In this document: positions 42,885 to 53,092 of the stretch, piece after piece | Layout: every line of letters begins with the position of its first letter | Position numbering within the stretch: position 1 is the stretch's first letter | Program-made: the position numbers and the translations under genes | Source: Halarchaeum grantii | GTDB taxonomy: Archaea; Halobacteriota; Halobacteria; Halobacteriales; Halobacteriaceae | Length of the DNA stretch: 64,000 bases | Reading direction: 5' to 3' | Assembly (NCBI RefSeq): GCF_014647455.2 | Contig: NZ_BMPF01000001.1 | Coordinates: 372,001-436,000, forward strand | Notes under the pieces: model-generated | The model's input: only the letters and a program-made list of their open reading frames with translations | Database searches by the model: none | What the model was told of the DNA's origin: nothing

Positions 42885-43418
42885 ATGTACGAGGTCGAGG
42901 TGAAGGTGCCGGCGGACCACGGCGACGTCCGGGACGCCTTGGAGTCGGTCGGCGCGGCGGAGCGACGCACGGTCGAGCAGGCGGACACCTACTACGACGC
43001 CCCCCACCGCGACTTCGCGGAGACGGACGAGGCCCTGCGCGTCCGGCGCGTCAGCGAGGCTGGCGCCGAGGACGCCGACGCGCGAATCACCTACAAGGGC
43101 CCGAAGGTCGATAGCGAGTCGAAGGCCCGCGAGGAGATCGAGACCGGCGTCGAGGACGGCGCGGACGCGGGCGCGCTCTTCGAGGCGCTCGGGTTCGCGC
43201 CCGCCGCGACGGTGCGAAAGACCCGAACGTACTACGCCTACGACGGCTACACGGTCGTCCTCGACGACGTCGAGGGTCTCGGGCAGTTCGTCGAGGTAGA
43301 GCGCGAGAGCGAGGACGTGGCGTCCGCGCGCGAGGGCGCGTTCGACGTCCTCCGCCGCCTCGGCCTCGACCCGGACGAACAGATACGCACCTCCTACCTC
43401 GGCCTCCTCCTCGAATAA
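42885..43418 (+). CDS. CYTH-domain protein (class IV adenylate cyclase CyaB-like)
   Basis: 177 residues. The CYTH signature ExExK is present at the start (MYEVEVKVPAD; EVEVK). Further acidic/basic tunnel residues follow: ADTYYDAP, ALRVRRVSE, ARITYKGPKVDSESKAREEI, YTVVLDDVEGLGQFVEVERE. This matches the CyaB/thiamine-triphosphatase group. Archaeal members may hydrolyse triphosphates; cyclase activity is not certain. A TTTTTTCCC stretch lies upstream. The SAM synthetase gene follows after about 70 bases. Confidence 0.92.
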   Translation: MYEVEVKVPADHGDVRDALESVGAAERRTVEQADTYYDAPHRDFAETDEALRVRRVSEAGAEDADARITYKGPKVDSESKAREEIETGVEDGADAGALFEALGFAPAATVRKTRTYYAYDGYTVVLDDVEGLGQFVEVERESEDVASAREGAFDVLRRLGLDPDEQIRTSYLGLLLE

Positions 43419-43487
43419 CCATGAGACATATTATCGTCGCCTTTCCTTTCCGCAAGTTATAGAACCGCCGGCGGCAAAGAGGAGGCA

Positions 43488-44708
43488 ATGACCGAGCGGA
43501 ACATCCGCGTCCAGCCGATCGAGCGCGGGGCCGTCGAAGACGAGGAAGTCGAGATCGTGGAGCGAAAGGGCATCGGCCACCCCGACTCCATCTGTGACGG
43601 CGTCGCCGAGCACGTCTCCGAGGCGCTCGCGCAGGCCTACCTCGACCGCGTCGGGAAGGTCCTCCACTACAACACCGACGAGACCCAACTCGTCGCCGGC
43701 ACCGCCGCGCCGAAGTTCGGCGGCGGCGAGGTCGTCGAGCCTATCTACATCCTCGTCGTCGGGCGCGCCACCAAGCACTACGTCGACGAGTCGGGCGAGG
43801 AGTACGAGATCCCCGTCGACTCCATCGCGCTCGAGGCCGCGCGCGACTACCTCGACGAGACCCTGCCCGCCATCGACCTCGAGACGGACGTCATCGTCGA
43901 CGTGAAACTCGGCGAGGGCTCCGGCGACCTCCAGGACGTCTTCAGCGAGGAGGAGCGGACCGTCCCCGAGGCCAACGACACCTCCTTCGGCGTCGGCCAC
44001 GCGCCCCTCACCGAGACCGAGGAGCTCGTCCTCGAGACCGAACGCCACCTCAACGGCCCCTACCACGACGACAACCCCGCGCTCGGGCAGGACGTCAAGG
44101 TCATGGGTAAGCGCGAGGGCGACGAGATCGACCTCACCGTCGCCGCCGCGCTCGTCGACGCCTACGTCCCCGACATGGACGCGTACAAGGCCGAGATCGA
44201 GCGCATCCGCGAGTACGTCTCGGACCTCGCCGACGAGTACACGACGCGGGACGTCACCGTCCACGTCAACACCGCCGACGACTACGAGGAGGGCTCGGTC
44301 TACCTCACCGTCACCGGCACGAGCGCCGAGCAGGGCGACGACGGTTCGGTCGGTCGGGGGAACCGCGCGAACGGCCTCATCACGCCGAACCGCTCGATGA
44401 GCATGGAGGCGACGTCCGGGAAGAACCCCGTCAACCACATCGGGAAGATCTACAACCTCCTCTCCACGCAGATCGCGGACTCCGTCGTCGACGACGTCGA
44501 GGGCATCCGCGACCTCCGCGTGCGCCTCCTCAGCCAGATCGGCCGCCCCATCGACGAACCGCACGTCGCGGACGTCCACGTCGTCACCGCCGAGGGCGTC
44601 ACAGTCTCCGACATCGAGGCGGACGTGCGAGGGATCGTGGACGAGGAGCTCGCGAACGTCACCGACGTCACCCAGCGCGTCATCGACGGCGAGCTCACCA
44701 CCTTCTAG
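43488..44708 (+). CDS. mat: S-adenosylmethionine synthetase, archaeal type
   Basis: Makes S-adenosylmethionine from methionine and ATP. 406 residues of the archaeal MAT family, distinct from bacterial MetK. Visible marks are [20 protein letters not shown] (about 24-43), [10 protein letters not shown] near 65, [20 protein letters not shown] and [20 protein letters not shown]. Start ATG at 43488 after an A/T-rich leader (ACATATTATCG, then GCAAGTTATAG), which contains the promoter. ThiI follows. Confidence 0.96.
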   Translation: MTERNIRVQPIERGAVEDEEVEIVERKGIGHPDSICDGVAEHVSEALAQAYLDRVGKVLHYNTDETQLVAGTAAPKFGGGEVVEPIYILVVGRATKHYVDESGEEYEIPVDSIALEAARDYLDETLPAIDLETDVIVDVKLGEGSGDLQDVFSEEERTVPEANDTSFGVGHAPLTETEELVLETERHLNGPYHDDNPALGQDVKVMGKREGDEIDLTVAAALVDAYVPDMDAYKAEIERIREYVSDLADEYTTRDVTVHVNTADDYEEGSVYLTVTGTSAEQGDDGSVGRGNRANGLITPNRSMSMEATSGKNPVNHIGKIYNLLSTQIADSVVDDVEGIRDLRVRLLSQIGRPIDEPHVADVHVVTAEGVTVSDIEADVRGIVDEELANVTDVTQRVIDGELTTF

Positions 44709-44745
44709 CGACGCGCCTTTAGTGGGCGCGGTCCTTTCTCGCAGC

Positions 44746-45981
44746 ATGCATCCGCCGGACGCCGACGCCGTGCTAGTTCGTCACGGCGACGTCGGCATCA
44801 AGAGCGACGCCGTGCAGGCGCGCATGGAGGCGCGCCTCGCGGAGAACCTCGAGGCGCAACTCGACGCGCGCGACATCGCGGGATCGGTGGAGACGGAGTA
44901 CGGCCGCCTCGTGATACACACCGATGACGTGGCGGCGGCGACGGACGCGGCGGCCGAGACGTTCGGCGTCGTCTCCGCGAGTCCCGCGACCGTCGTCGAG
45001 CCGTCGCTGGACGCGATTCGGTCGGCGCTCGCGGACGCGGCGCGCGAGCACTACCACGGCGGGACGTTCGGCGTCGATGCGCGGCGCGCGGGACGCCACG
45101 ACTTCGACAGCCGCGACGTCGGCCGCGAGGGCGGGCAGGCGGTCTGGGAGGCCGTCGAGGACGCCTTCGACCCCGAGGTCGACCTCGACGACCCGGACGT
45201 GACGTTCTCCGTCGAGGTGCGCGAGACGCGCGCGTTCGTCTTCCTCGAGAAACGCGCGGGGCCGGGCGGGATGCCGCTCGGCACCCAACGGCCGCTCGTC
45301 GCGCTCGTCTCCGGCGGCATCGACTCGCCGGTCGCGGCGTGGCTCGCGATGAAGCGCGGCGCGCCCGTCGTGCCCGTCTACCTCGAACTCGGGCCCTATG
45401 GGGGCCCCGACCACGAGGCGCGCGCCGTCGAGACGGTCGGCCGCCTCGCGCGGTGGGCGCCGAACGTCGACCTCGACGTCCACCGAATCCCGGCGGGCGA
45501 CGCCCTCGAGCGCCTCGCCGATGCCGTGACGAACACCCGCATGCTCTCCTTCCGGCGCTTCATGTACCGGGCGGCCGAGCGCGTCGCCGCGGACGTCGGC
45601 GCGGTCAGCATCGTCACCGGCGAAGCCATCGGGCAGAAGTCGAGTCAGACGACCGCGAACATGGCGGCGGTCGCGGGGGCCACCGACCTCCCCGTCCACC
45701 GCCCGCTGCTCGCGTGGGACAAACAGGAGGTCGTCGCGAAGGCGCGCGACCTCGGGACGTACACGGACGCGACGATGGACGTCGGCTGCGACCGCCTCGC
45801 GCCCGACCAGCCCGCGACCGCCGTCTCGCGCGAGCGGGTCGTCGCCGCCGAACCGGACGCCCTCCTCGAGTGGGCCGAGGACGCCGCCGACGCCCGCGAA
45901 ACCGTGCCGGTCGACCCGGGGTTCGACGGCCGGGCCAGCGAGGACGACGCGGACGACGCGGAGGTGTCGAACGCGCGATGA
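44746..45981 (+). CDS. thiI: tRNA 4-thiouridine synthase ThiI
   Basis: 411 residues. N-terminal NFLD plus THUMP domain (VLVRHGDVGIKSDAVQARME; GGTFGVDARRAGRHDFDS). The C-terminal PP-loop domain shows the ATP-binding SGGIDSPVAAWLAMKRGAPV (about 190-209), and the later GEAIGQKSSQT motif. No rhodanese domain is present, as usual in archaea. Adds sulfur to U8 of tRNA; also linked to thiazole synthesis in bacteria. The start at 44746 (MHPPDADAV) is chosen over one 24 bases upstream. DUF5804 overlaps its stop by four bases. Confidence 0.95.
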   Translation: MHPPDADAVLVRHGDVGIKSDAVQARMEARLAENLEAQLDARDIAGSVETEYGRLVIHTDDVAAATDAAAETFGVVSASPATVVEPSLDAIRSALADAAREHYHGGTFGVDARRAGRHDFDSRDVGREGGQAVWEAVEDAFDPEVDLDDPDVTFSVEVRETRAFVFLEKRAGPGGMPLGTQRPLVALVSGGIDSPVAAWLAMKRGAPVVPVYLELGPYGGPDHEARAVETVGRLARWAPNVDLDVHRIPAGDALERLADAVTNTRMLSFRRFMYRAAERVAADVGAVSIVTGEAIGQKSSQTTANMAAVAGATDLPVHRPLLAWDKQEVVAKARDLGTYTDATMDVGCDRLAPDQPATAVSRERVVAAEPDALLEWAEDAADARETVPVDPGFDGRASEDDADDAEVSNAR

Positions 45982-46427
45982 CGGACGTCTGCATCGTCGC
46001 GAAGGAGGGCAAGCGCCTCCCGGGCGACCTCTACGCCTACGAGACGGCGTACCGCGCGCTCTCGACGTACGACGCGACCTACCCGTGGGAGAACGCGCTC
46101 GCCGTCGAGACGATCAGCTTGGGAACGGCGGTGTCGCTCCTCAACGACCTCGACTGGTATCTCGCGCGCGTCGCCGCCGACGCGTTCGTGCGCGACCCGA
46201 GCGTCAGCGAGACGGAGTGGCTCTCCCGGCCGCTCGCGCGCGACCTCCGGGACGGCGACGGCGACCCCGAGGACCGCGTCAACCGACTCAAGGTCTACGG
46301 CATCGAGGACGGCCGCCTCGTCGACCCGACGATGGTCCTCCGGGGCGACGCCCAGGAGGGGACGTACGAGCGCGCGGAGTACGACGACGCCGTCGTCGTG
46401 CGCGTCACGAAAGACGAGTTCTTCTGA
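45978..46427 (+). CDS. DUF5804 family protein
   Basis: 149 residues starting MTDVCIVAKEGKRLPGDLYA. The family is haloarchaeal, with the conserved pieces ETISLGTAVSLLNDLDWYLA and YGIEDGRLVDPTMVLRGDAQ. Soluble, no catalytic motif recognised. Its ATG overlaps the thiI stop (ATGA), so the proteins are produced together; a role in tRNA thiolation would be inference only. Confidence 0.85.
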   Translation: MTDVCIVAKEGKRLPGDLYAYETAYRALSTYDATYPWENALAVETISLGTAVSLLNDLDWYLARVAADAFVRDPSVSETEWLSRPLARDLRDGDGDPEDRVNRLKVYGIEDGRLVDPTMVLRGDAQEGTYERAEYDDAVVVRVTKDEFF

Positions 46428-46470
46428 GCCGCGCACACGACCCGAGGCGCGTGGCGCGTGAGCCCGGGCG

Positions 46471-47367
46471 TCAGTACTCGTCGGTGAACTGCGCGTAGCT
46501 GAGGTCGGCCCAGTAGACGGTGCCGTTGTAGCGGACGACCCACGAGCCGCGCGTCTCCTCGTACTGCACGGCGTCGCCGTCGTGCGCCCGGAAGCGCTCG
46601 AGGACACCGCGGAAGGCGCTGTCGTCGGTGCTCTCGGCGTAGTAGCTCCCGTTGGTGGCCTCGGAGACGACGGCGCGTTCGCTCTCGTTGAGGTCGCCGA
46701 GCGTGAACAGGTGCTCGTCCTTCAACTGCCGGGCGTAGGCGTCGGAGTCGTTCGCGACGACCGTCGACGTGTAGCGATACGTGGTGAGCGTGACGGGGTG
46801 GACGTCGCTGACGCGAACCGGGTAGGCGTCGCCGTCGTAGACGACGGCGTCGTACTCCTGCGTGGGGACGAGGACGGAGCGGTCGGCTTCGGCGTCGGTG
46901 TACGTCGCGCCGACACCGAGGTCGTAGCCGTCCGCGCGCGGGTCGTGGCGCGGCGGGAACAGCGCGTCGAGCGCGCGACGGTCGACTTCGGGGAGGTCGT
47001 CGTACGCGATGCGGTTCGCGGAGACGTTCGAGGCGTTGTAGTCGGCTTCGAGGTCGACGCTCGTCGCCTCGCGCTCTCCGATAGCCGTCCACGAGAGGTC
47101 GTAGTACGAGCCCCGGTACGCGAACGGCAGGTCCGCCTCGACGGGTGCGGAACGGCCCTCGATGGTCGCGGAGCCGTTCCGGATGGCGTCGCGAATCAGC
47201 CGGGCCTCGGGGTCGGGTTCGGCGTCACTCGGTGGCGCGTCCCGACTCGCGTGGTCGGCGAGGTCGGCGTTCGAGACCGGGTCCATCGAGATGCTTCCGG
47301 CGGCCGAGCAGCCGGTGAGGAGCACCAACGGGAGGAGGGCGGCGAGCACGAGGTGGTGGCGGCGCAT
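46471..47367 (-). CDS. Lipoprotein (extracytoplasmic, unknown function)
   Basis: 298 residues. A signal peptide with lipobox is clear: MRRHHLVLAALLPLVLLTGC, with C20 as the lipidated residue. The mature part is acidic and beta-rich, with many Asp and Asn-x-Ser/Thr sites. Two similar segments near the C-terminus end YNGTVYWADLSYAQF. The start at 47365-47367 is used; a GTG six bases upstream is possible. Function unknown. Probably anchored to the outer face of the membrane. Confidence 0.87.
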   Translation of the reverse strand: MRRHHLVLAALLPLVLLTGCSAAGSISMDPVSNADLADHASRDAPPSDAEPDPEARLIRDAIRNGSATIEGRSAPVEADLPFAYRGSYYDLSWTAIGEREATSVDLEADYNASNVSANRIAYDDLPEVDRRALDALFPPRHDPRADGYDLGVGATYTDAEADRSVLVPTQEYDAVVYDGDAYPVRVSDVHPVTLTTYRYTSTVVANDSDAYARQLKDEHLFTLGDLNESERAVVSEATNGSYYAESTDDSAFRGVLERFRAHDGDAVQYEETRGSWVVRYNGTVYWADLSYAQFTDEY

Positions 47368-47508
47368 ACGCACTCTCGTGTGAGAAGGGTGGAATAACTT
47401 GTGCAGACTGAAAGCGCGACTTGAGCCAGGACGCGGGCGACGGGGCCGGGGCGCACGCGGCGTCGGCGTTCGCGTGCGTGACGGCGAGGCCGTCGCACAG
47501 CGGACGGG

Positions 47509-48420
47509 TCAGTCGAAAACGCCGGCCGTCAGGTAGCGCTCGCCGCTGTCCCAGAACATCGTGACGACGAGGGGGTCTTCGTCGTCGTCGGCCTCGTAGG
47601 CGTAGCGCTCGGCGACGCGCTGGGCGACGAGTGAGACGGCGCCGGAGGACTGGCCGACGAGGACGCCCTGCTCGCGCGCGAGGCTGCGGCATTCGGCCTC
47701 GGCATCGTCGATGGCGACGGTTTCGACGGTGTCGATGACCTCAACGTCGAGGATGTCGGAGACGAAGCCGGGCCCCATCCCCTGGAAGGCGTCCTCACCG
47801 GGTTCCTCGCCGGAGAGGACGGCGTTCCCCTCGGGTTCGACGGCGACGACCTCCATGTCGGGGAACTCCTCGAGGAGGCGGTGGCTGGTGCCGGTGATCG
47901 TCCCACCAGTGCCGACGGCGGCGACGAAGGCGTCGATGTCGCGGCCGTCGACCTGTTCGAGGATCTCCTCGGCAGTCGTGCGGTAGTGCGCGCGCGGGTT
48001 CGCGTCGTTCTCGAACTGCCGGATGGGGTAGGCGTCGGTCTCGGCGGCGATCTCGGCGGCGCGTTCGTTCGCGTCCGTCATCGACCCCTCAACGAGTTCG
48101 AGGTCGGCGCCGTAAGCCCGCAGGAGGTTCCGGCGCTCCTGTGACATGTCGGCGGGCATGACGATGGTGAGGTCGTAGCCGCGCGCGGCCGAGACGACGG
48201 CGAGGCCGATGCCGGTGTTCCCGCTCGTCGCCTCGACGATGCGGTCGCCCGGGGAGAGATTGCCGGCCTCCTCGGCGGCGAGCACCATCTCGCGGGCGGG
48301 GCGGTCCTTCGCGGACCCGCCCGGATTGAACGACTCGACCTTCGCGGCGACGGTCGCGCCCTCGGGCGAGGGGAGGCGCAACAGGGGTGTGCCTATCGCG
48401 TCGAGGATGCTGTCGATCAT
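47509..48420 (-). CDS. cysK: Cysteine synthase (O-acetylserine sulfhydrylase)
   Basis: PLP enzyme that makes cysteine from O-acetylserine and sulfide. 303 residues. The PLP lysine lies in NPGGSAKDRPA (residues 31-41), SGNTGIGLAV binds substrate, and VGTGGTITGTSHRL is the phosphate loop. GQSSGAVS near the C-terminus is the last cofactor contact. cysE at 60.3 kb makes its substrate, but the two genes are 12 kb apart. Divergent from the small thioredoxin gene. Confidence 0.95.
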   Translation of the reverse strand: MIDSILDAIGTPLLRLPSPEGATVAAKVESFNPGGSAKDRPAREMVLAAEEAGNLSPGDRIVEATSGNTGIGLAVVSAARGYDLTIVMPADMSQERRNLLRAYGADLELVEGSMTDANERAAEIAAETDAYPIRQFENDANPRAHYRTTAEEILEQVDGRDIDAFVAAVGTGGTITGTSHRLLEEFPDMEVVAVEPEGNAVLSGEEPGEDAFQGMGPGFVSDILDVEVIDTVETVAIDDAEAECRSLAREQGVLVGQSSGAVSLVAQRVAERYAYEADDDEDPLVVTMFWDSGERYLTAGVFD

Positions 48421-48526
48421 TAGGAGGTGGTATGGGTGAGGGGGTTAAACCGGTGGCGCTCGATGAGCAGGCGCACCGCTCCGCCGGTGGCACGGCTGTT
48501 AAGCCCGTCGAGTACCTAGGAGAACT

Positions 48527-48916
48527 ATGTCCGAGAAACTGGAGACGATGCGTCCGAACCCGGCGTGGGACGCGGACGCGCACGAGGAGACCGTCGAGTC
48601 GTGGGCGCGCGTGGCGGACGACGTGACGGTGAAGGTCTGGGGCGGCGACTGGTGCGGTGACTGTCGCGGCCAGCTCCCCGACTTCGCGGCCGCGCTCGAG
48701 GCGGCGGGCGTCGAGGACGTCGAGCACTACCCGGTCGAGCGCGTCGACGGCGAGAAGCGGGGCCCGGGCGTCGAGGAGTACGGCATCGAGCTCATCCCGA
48801 CGGTCGTCGTCGAGGACGCTGGGGGGACCGAGCTCGCGCGCTTCGTCGAGGAGGAGGACCGCCCCATCGCGGTCTGGCTCGCCGAGCGCCTCGACGAGCT
48901 CGAGGCGTCGGCCTGA
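48527..48916 (+). CDS. Thioredoxin-like protein with CGDC active site
   Basis: 129 residues. The redox motif WGGDWCGDCRGQLPDF (about residues 38-53) has CxxC with GD between, a variant of the WCGPC site. The cis-proline loop is GIELIPTVVV. The N-terminus has a TMRPNPAWDADAHEE segment found in bacterial TrxA-like dithiol proteins. The role could be disulfide reduction of a specific partner. It converges with the YyaL-type gene, with only one base between them. Confidence 0.9.
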   Translation: MSEKLETMRPNPAWDADAHEETVESWARVADDVTVKVWGGDWCGDCRGQLPDFAAALEAAGVEDVEHYPVERVDGEKRGPGVEEYGIELIPTVVVEDAGGTELARFVEEEDRPIAVWLAERLDELEASA

Positions 48917-48917
48917 G

Positions 48918-51056
48918 CTAGCGGTACTCTTCTAGCCACTCGGTGAGCGCGTCGGTGTCCGTGACGGGCGGCGAGCACGCGCGCCGGCAGACGTACGCGG
49001 TCGGGCCGTCGCGTGCCTCGCGCCCGGCCCAGATCGGCGGCGCCTCGTCGAGGCCCAGTCGGTCGAGCCAGCCGTCGAGGCCGCCCGCCGTCGGCGGACG
49101 CCGCGAGAGCAGGCGGTCGGGGAGGTAGCGCGCGGCGACCGCGTCGCGCCACGCGTCGGGCACGTCGTCGGCGGCGACCGTGAGTTCGAGGTGCCCCCGC
49201 TCTCGCTCGGCCGCGGCGAGGACGAGCGACGGGTGCGTGAACCCTCGGTTCTCGACGGTGTCGGCGTGCGTCGCGAGGACGTCCTCGACGACGGCGCGAT
49301 ACTCGCCCTCCGGTCGGAACGCGGCGAGGGCGTCGAGCACGGAGACGGCGACGCCGGTCGGCGAGGGCGTCGAGCGGTCGGCGAGGTCCTGCGGGCGCGC
49401 GAGCAACTGCTCGCCGCTCGCCGGCGTGAAGTAGAGCGTGCCGTCGTCGTGGAATTCGGCGACGAGCGCGTCCGCGAGGTCGCACGCGAACGCGAGGTGC
49501 GCGACGTCGCCGGTGGCCTCGTAGGTGGTGAGCGCGCCCGCGGCGAGGAAGGCGTAGTCCTCGAGGTAGCCGTTCCCCGAGGAGGCGCCGTTCGCGTAGC
49601 GCCGGGCGAGTCGGTTCGTCTCGCCGTCCCAGAGGTGGTCACGGACGAAACCGAGCGCGTCGGCGGCGCGTTCGGCGTAATCGGCGTCGAGGACGAGGCC
49701 GGCCTCGGCGAACGCCCGGATCGCGAGGCCGTTCCACGCGCCGATGACCTTCTCGTCGCGCGCGGGCCGCGTGCGCTCCGTGCGGGCGTCGTAGACCTCC
49801 GCGTGGGCGCGATCGAGGCGCTCGCGGGTTTCCTCGACCGACATGCCGAGGTCGTCCGCGACGGTCGAGAGGTCGCGCCGGCGCGTGAGGACGGTCGACC
49901 CCTCGAAGTTACCCGATTGGGTGACGCCGTAGTACGCGCCGAAGACGGTGGCGTCCGCCGGGTCGTCGACGGCGTCGCTCACCTCGTCGAGCGTCCAGAC
50001 GTAGAACGTGCCCTCCTCGCCCTCGCTGCGGGCGTCGAGCGTGCTGTAGAACCCGCCCTCGGGGTGGGCGAGCTCGTCGGCGAGGAAGTCGAGCGCGCCC
50101 GCCGCCACCTCGCGGTAGCGGTCCGTACCCGTGAGCTGGTGGCCGGCGAGGTAGACGCGCGCGAGTTCGGCGTTGTCGTACAGCATCTTCTCGAAGTGCG
50201 GGACCGTCCATTCCCGGTCCACGCAGTACCTGTGAAACCCCCCGCCGAGGTGGTCGTAGAGGCCACCGGCCGCCATCGCGTCCAGCGTCTCGGTGGCGAC
50301 GGCGCGCGCGGCGTCGGCCGGTCGCTCCTCGTCGTCGGCAGGGGCGCCGGTGCCGTCGCTGTCGGTTCCGTCCGCGTTCGCGGCGGCGCGCAGGAGGACG
50401 TGCAGACGGCCGGGCTGGGGGAACTTCTGGCCCTGTCCCCACCCGCCGTGCTCGCGGTCGGCACGGCGGACGCCCTCGCGCGCGGCGGCGTCCAAGACGT
50501 CGCTCCCCGGCGGTTCCTCGGCGGGCGTCGGGACGTCCTCGACTTCGCCCTTCAGGGCGTCCGCCCACTGGTCGGCGCGCTCCTCGACGGCCTCGCGTTC
50601 GCCCTCCCAGCGCTGGTGGAGCGACCGGAGGACGTCGCGAAAGCCGGTCTGGCGCTCCGTCGACTCGGGCGGGAAGTAGGTCCCGACGTAGAACGGGCGC
50701 TTGTCGGGGGTGAGCCAGACGGAGAGCGGCCACCCGCCGCCGCCGGTCGCGAGCTGGGCGACCGTCATGTAGAGCTCGTCGACGTCCGGGCGCTCCTCCC
50801 GGTCGACCTTCACGGGGACGAAGTGCTCGTTCAGGTAGTCGGCGATGTCGGGGTCCTCGAAGGACTCCTCGGCCATCACGTGACACCAGTGGCAGGCCGA
50901 GTAGCCGATCGAGAGGAAGACCGGGACGTCGCGCTCCTCGGCGGCCTCGAAGGCCCGGTCGTCCCACGGCTGCCAGTTCACGGGGTTGTCCGCGTGCTGC
51001 TGGAGGTACGGACTCGCCTCGTCGGCGAGGCGGTTTCGGTCCGTCGGGTCGCTCAT
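48918..51056 (-). CDS. YyaL/SSP411-type thioredoxin-domain protein
   Basis: 712 residues. The N-terminal thioredoxin-like domain (about 8-170) has [20 protein letters not shown], the motif [20 protein letters not shown] with CHWC (C55 region), and [20 protein letters not shown]. An (alpha/alpha)6 barrel follows with [20 protein letters not shown] and KMLYDNAEL. This is the DUF255 (YyaL) family, often described as N-acylglucosamine 2-epimerase-like, but its reaction is not established. Start ATG at 51054-51056. Confidence 0.93.
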   Translation of the reverse strand: MSDPTDRNRLADEASPYLQQHADNPVNWQPWDDRAFEAAEERDVPVFLSIGYSACHWCHVMAEESFEDPDIADYLNEHFVPVKVDREERPDVDELYMTVAQLATGGGGWPLSVWLTPDKRPFYVGTYFPPESTERQTGFRDVLRSLHQRWEGEREAVEERADQWADALKGEVEDVPTPAEEPPGSDVLDAAAREGVRRADREHGGWGQGQKFPQPGRLHVLLRAAANADGTDSDGTGAPADDEERPADAARAVATETLDAMAAGGLYDHLGGGFHRYCVDREWTVPHFEKMLYDNAELARVYLAGHQLTGTDRYREVAAGALDFLADELAHPEGGFYSTLDARSEGEEGTFYVWTLDEVSDAVDDPADATVFGAYYGVTQSGNFEGSTVLTRRRDLSTVADDLGMSVEETRERLDRAHAEVYDARTERTRPARDEKVIGAWNGLAIRAFAEAGLVLDADYAERAADALGFVRDHLWDGETNRLARRYANGASSGNGYLEDYAFLAAGALTTYEATGDVAHLAFACDLADALVAEFHDDGTLYFTPASGEQLLARPQDLADRSTPSPTGVAVSVLDALAAFRPEGEYRAVVEDVLATHADTVENRGFTHPSLVLAAAERERGHLELTVAADDVPDAWRDAVAARYLPDRLLSRRPPTAGGLDGWLDRLGLDEAPPIWAGREARDGPTAYVCRRACSPPVTDTDALTEWLEEYR

Positions 51057-51210
51057 GTGGTGGTGATTGCGCGGCGACGCGGGTAAAGGGTCGTGCGTCG
51101 GCGCTCCCCGCTCCGGGAGCCGGTACCGCCGCCCACAGTACGCACGTCCGTGAACACATCGTGGCTCGGCAAGAGCAACCTTTACACCGGTGTGCTTTCT
51201 CTCTCCGTCC

Positions 51211-52500
51211 ATGACCGAGACCGTCCTGCTGGTCGGCGGCGGCGGCCGCGAGCACGCCATCGCGCGTGCGCTCGCCGACGACTGCGACCTCTACGCCTGC
51301 GCGTCGAACCGGAACCCCGGCATCGTCTCGCTCGCCGAGTCGGTGGAGACGCTCGACGAGAACGACCCCGACGCCGTCGTCGCGTACGCCGAGGAGGTCG
51401 GCGCGGACCTCGCCGTCGTCGGCCCCGAGAGCCCGCTCGCGGCGGGCGTCGTGGACGCCCTCGAAGACGCCGGCATCTACGCCTTCGGCCCGAAGCAGGC
51501 CGAGGCGCGCATCGAGACGGACAAGCAGTTCCAGCGGGAGTTCATGGCCGAGCACGACATCCCCGGGACGCCGTGGTTCGAGACGTTCGACGACGCGGGG
51601 GACGCGGCGTCGTACGTCGAAGAACTCGGTGAGGAGGGCGAGGACGCCGCCGTGAAGCCCGCGGGCCTCACGGGTGGGAAGGGCGTTCGCGTCACCGGCG
51701 ACCAGGTGACGCACGCCGAGGCCGCCGACTACGTCCGCGAGAGCGGCCACGACGAGTGGGTCGTCGAGGAGCGCCTCGTCGGCGAGGAGTTCACGATTCA
51801 GGCGTTCGTCGCGAACGGGCAGGTTCGGACCACTCCGGCCGTTCAGGACCACAAGCGCGCCTACGAGGGCGACGAGGGGCCGAACACGGGTGGAATGGGC
51901 AGTTACAGCGACGTCGACCTGACGCTTCCGTTCATGACGCAGGCGGACTACGACGCCGCCGTCGACGTCATCGAGGCGACCGTCGACGCCCTCGGAGGGT
52001 ATCGCGGCGTCCTCTACGGCCAGTTCATGCTCACCGACGCGGGCCCGAAGGTCGTCGAGTTCAACGCGCGCTTCGGCGACCCCGAGGCGATGAACACGCT
52101 CCCCGTCCTCGAGACGCCGTTCCTCGACGTCCTCACGGCCGCGCGCGACGGCAACTCCCTCCCCGAACTGTCCTTCTCGGGCGAGGCCACCGTCTGCAAG
52201 TACGCCGTCCCCGAGGGCTATCCCACGGACCCGGAGGCGGGCGCGGAAGTGACGCTCGACGAGGAGTCCGTGGGCGAGGCCCTCCTCTTCTACGCGAGTG
52301 TCGACGCCCGCGAGGACGGCGTCTACACCACTACCTCGCGCTCGTTCGCCGTCGTCGGGCGCGGCGACTCCATCGCGGCCGCCGAGGAGCAGGCTGAGTC
52401 CGCCCTCTCCGGGCTCGGCGAGGGGTTCCGCGTCCGCCACGACGTCGGCAAACCCGACCTCGTCCAGCGGCGCATCGACCACATGGACGAGCTTCGCTAA
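51211..52500 (+). CDS. purD: Phosphoribosylamine-glycine ligase
   Basis: Second step of purine synthesis (GAR synthetase). 429 residues. ATP-grasp enzyme: N-domain [20 protein letters not shown], the [19 protein letters not shown] segment, [39 protein letters not shown] and [20 protein letters not shown] (metal binding). The ATG at 51211 is used rather than one 21 bases earlier, because [16 protein letters not shown] is the conserved start. A CCTTTACACCGG sequence about 30 bases upstream is the probable promoter. Confidence 0.97.
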   Translation: MTETVLLVGGGGREHAIARALADDCDLYACASNRNPGIVSLAESVETLDENDPDAVVAYAEEVGADLAVVGPESPLAAGVVDALEDAGIYAFGPKQAEARIETDKQFQREFMAEHDIPGTPWFETFDDAGDAASYVEELGEEGEDAAVKPAGLTGGKGVRVTGDQVTHAEAADYVRESGHDEWVVEERLVGEEFTIQAFVANGQVRTTPAVQDHKRAYEGDEGPNTGGMGSYSDVDLTLPFMTQADYDAAVDVIEATVDALGGYRGVLYGQFMLTDAGPKVVEFNARFGDPEAMNTLPVLETPFLDVLTAARDGNSLPELSFSGEATVCKYAVPEGYPTDPEAGAEVTLDEESVGEALLFYASVDAREDGVYTTTSRSFAVVGRGDSIAAAEEQAESALSGLGEGFRVRHDVGKPDLVQRRIDHMDELR

Positions 52501-52522
52501 CGCGCCACACCCCCGGCCCCTG

Positions 52523-52529
52523 CTTATAC
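52523..52529 (+). promoter_or_regulatory. TATA-like box for the ferritin-like gene
   Basis: CTTATAC lies about 26-32 bases before the ATG at 52555, implying a leaderless transcript. Confidence 0.55.
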
Positions 52530-52554
52530 GTACCAGCCGGGAGTAGCGTCGCAC

Positions 52555-53007
52555 ATGTCCAGTACCGAGGTCACCCGACTGCTGAAGAAGGCGTATCAGG
52601 ACGAGATTGAGACGGTCATGAACTACATGTCGAACTCCATCGTCCTCGACGGCGTGCGCGCCGAGGAGATCAAGGAATCCCTCCAGGCGGACATCCAGGA
52701 GGAGCTCGGGCACGCCGAGCAGCTCGGGAACCGCCTGAAACAACTCGAAGAGGCCCCGCCCGGCTCCGGCGAGTTCGAGGCCTCCCAGCACAGCCTCCAG
52801 CCGCCCGAGGACACCACGGACGTCCTCTCCGTCATCGAGGGCGTCATCGAGGCCGAGGAGGACGCCATCGCGACCTACCGCGACCTCATCACGGTCGCCG
52901 AGGAGGCCGACGATCCCGTCACCGCGGACCTCGCGACCACGCTCCTCGCCGACGAGGAAGCCCACCGCACCGAGTTCCGCGGCTACCGCAAGGAGTACAA
53001 GAAGTAG
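52555..53007 (+). CDS. Ferritin-like (rubrerythrin-type) protein
   Basis: 150 residues folding as a four-helix bundle. Carboxylate-bridged diiron ligands can be picked out: KAYQDEIETVMNYM (Glu of helix 1), QEELGHAEQLG (E-x2-H of helix 2), EAEEDAIATYRDL (Glu of helix 3), LADEEAHRTEF (E-x2-H of helix 4). Members act as ferroxidases, peroxidases or iron stores. No C-terminal rubredoxin domain is present. Stand-alone gene. Confidence 0.9.
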   Translation: MSSTEVTRLLKKAYQDEIETVMNYMSNSIVLDGVRAEEIKESLQADIQEELGHAEQLGNRLKQLEEAPPGSGEFEASQHSLQPPEDTTDVLSVIEGVIEAEEDAIATYRDLITVAEEADDPVTADLATTLLADEEAHRTEFRGYRKEYKK

Positions 53008-53092
53008 CGCGGCCGCCGGGACCGGCTCTCCGAGACGCGAGTGAAGTGCATGCGAACCGACGCGACGCCTCGCCGTCGCGGGCGGCCTCTTT

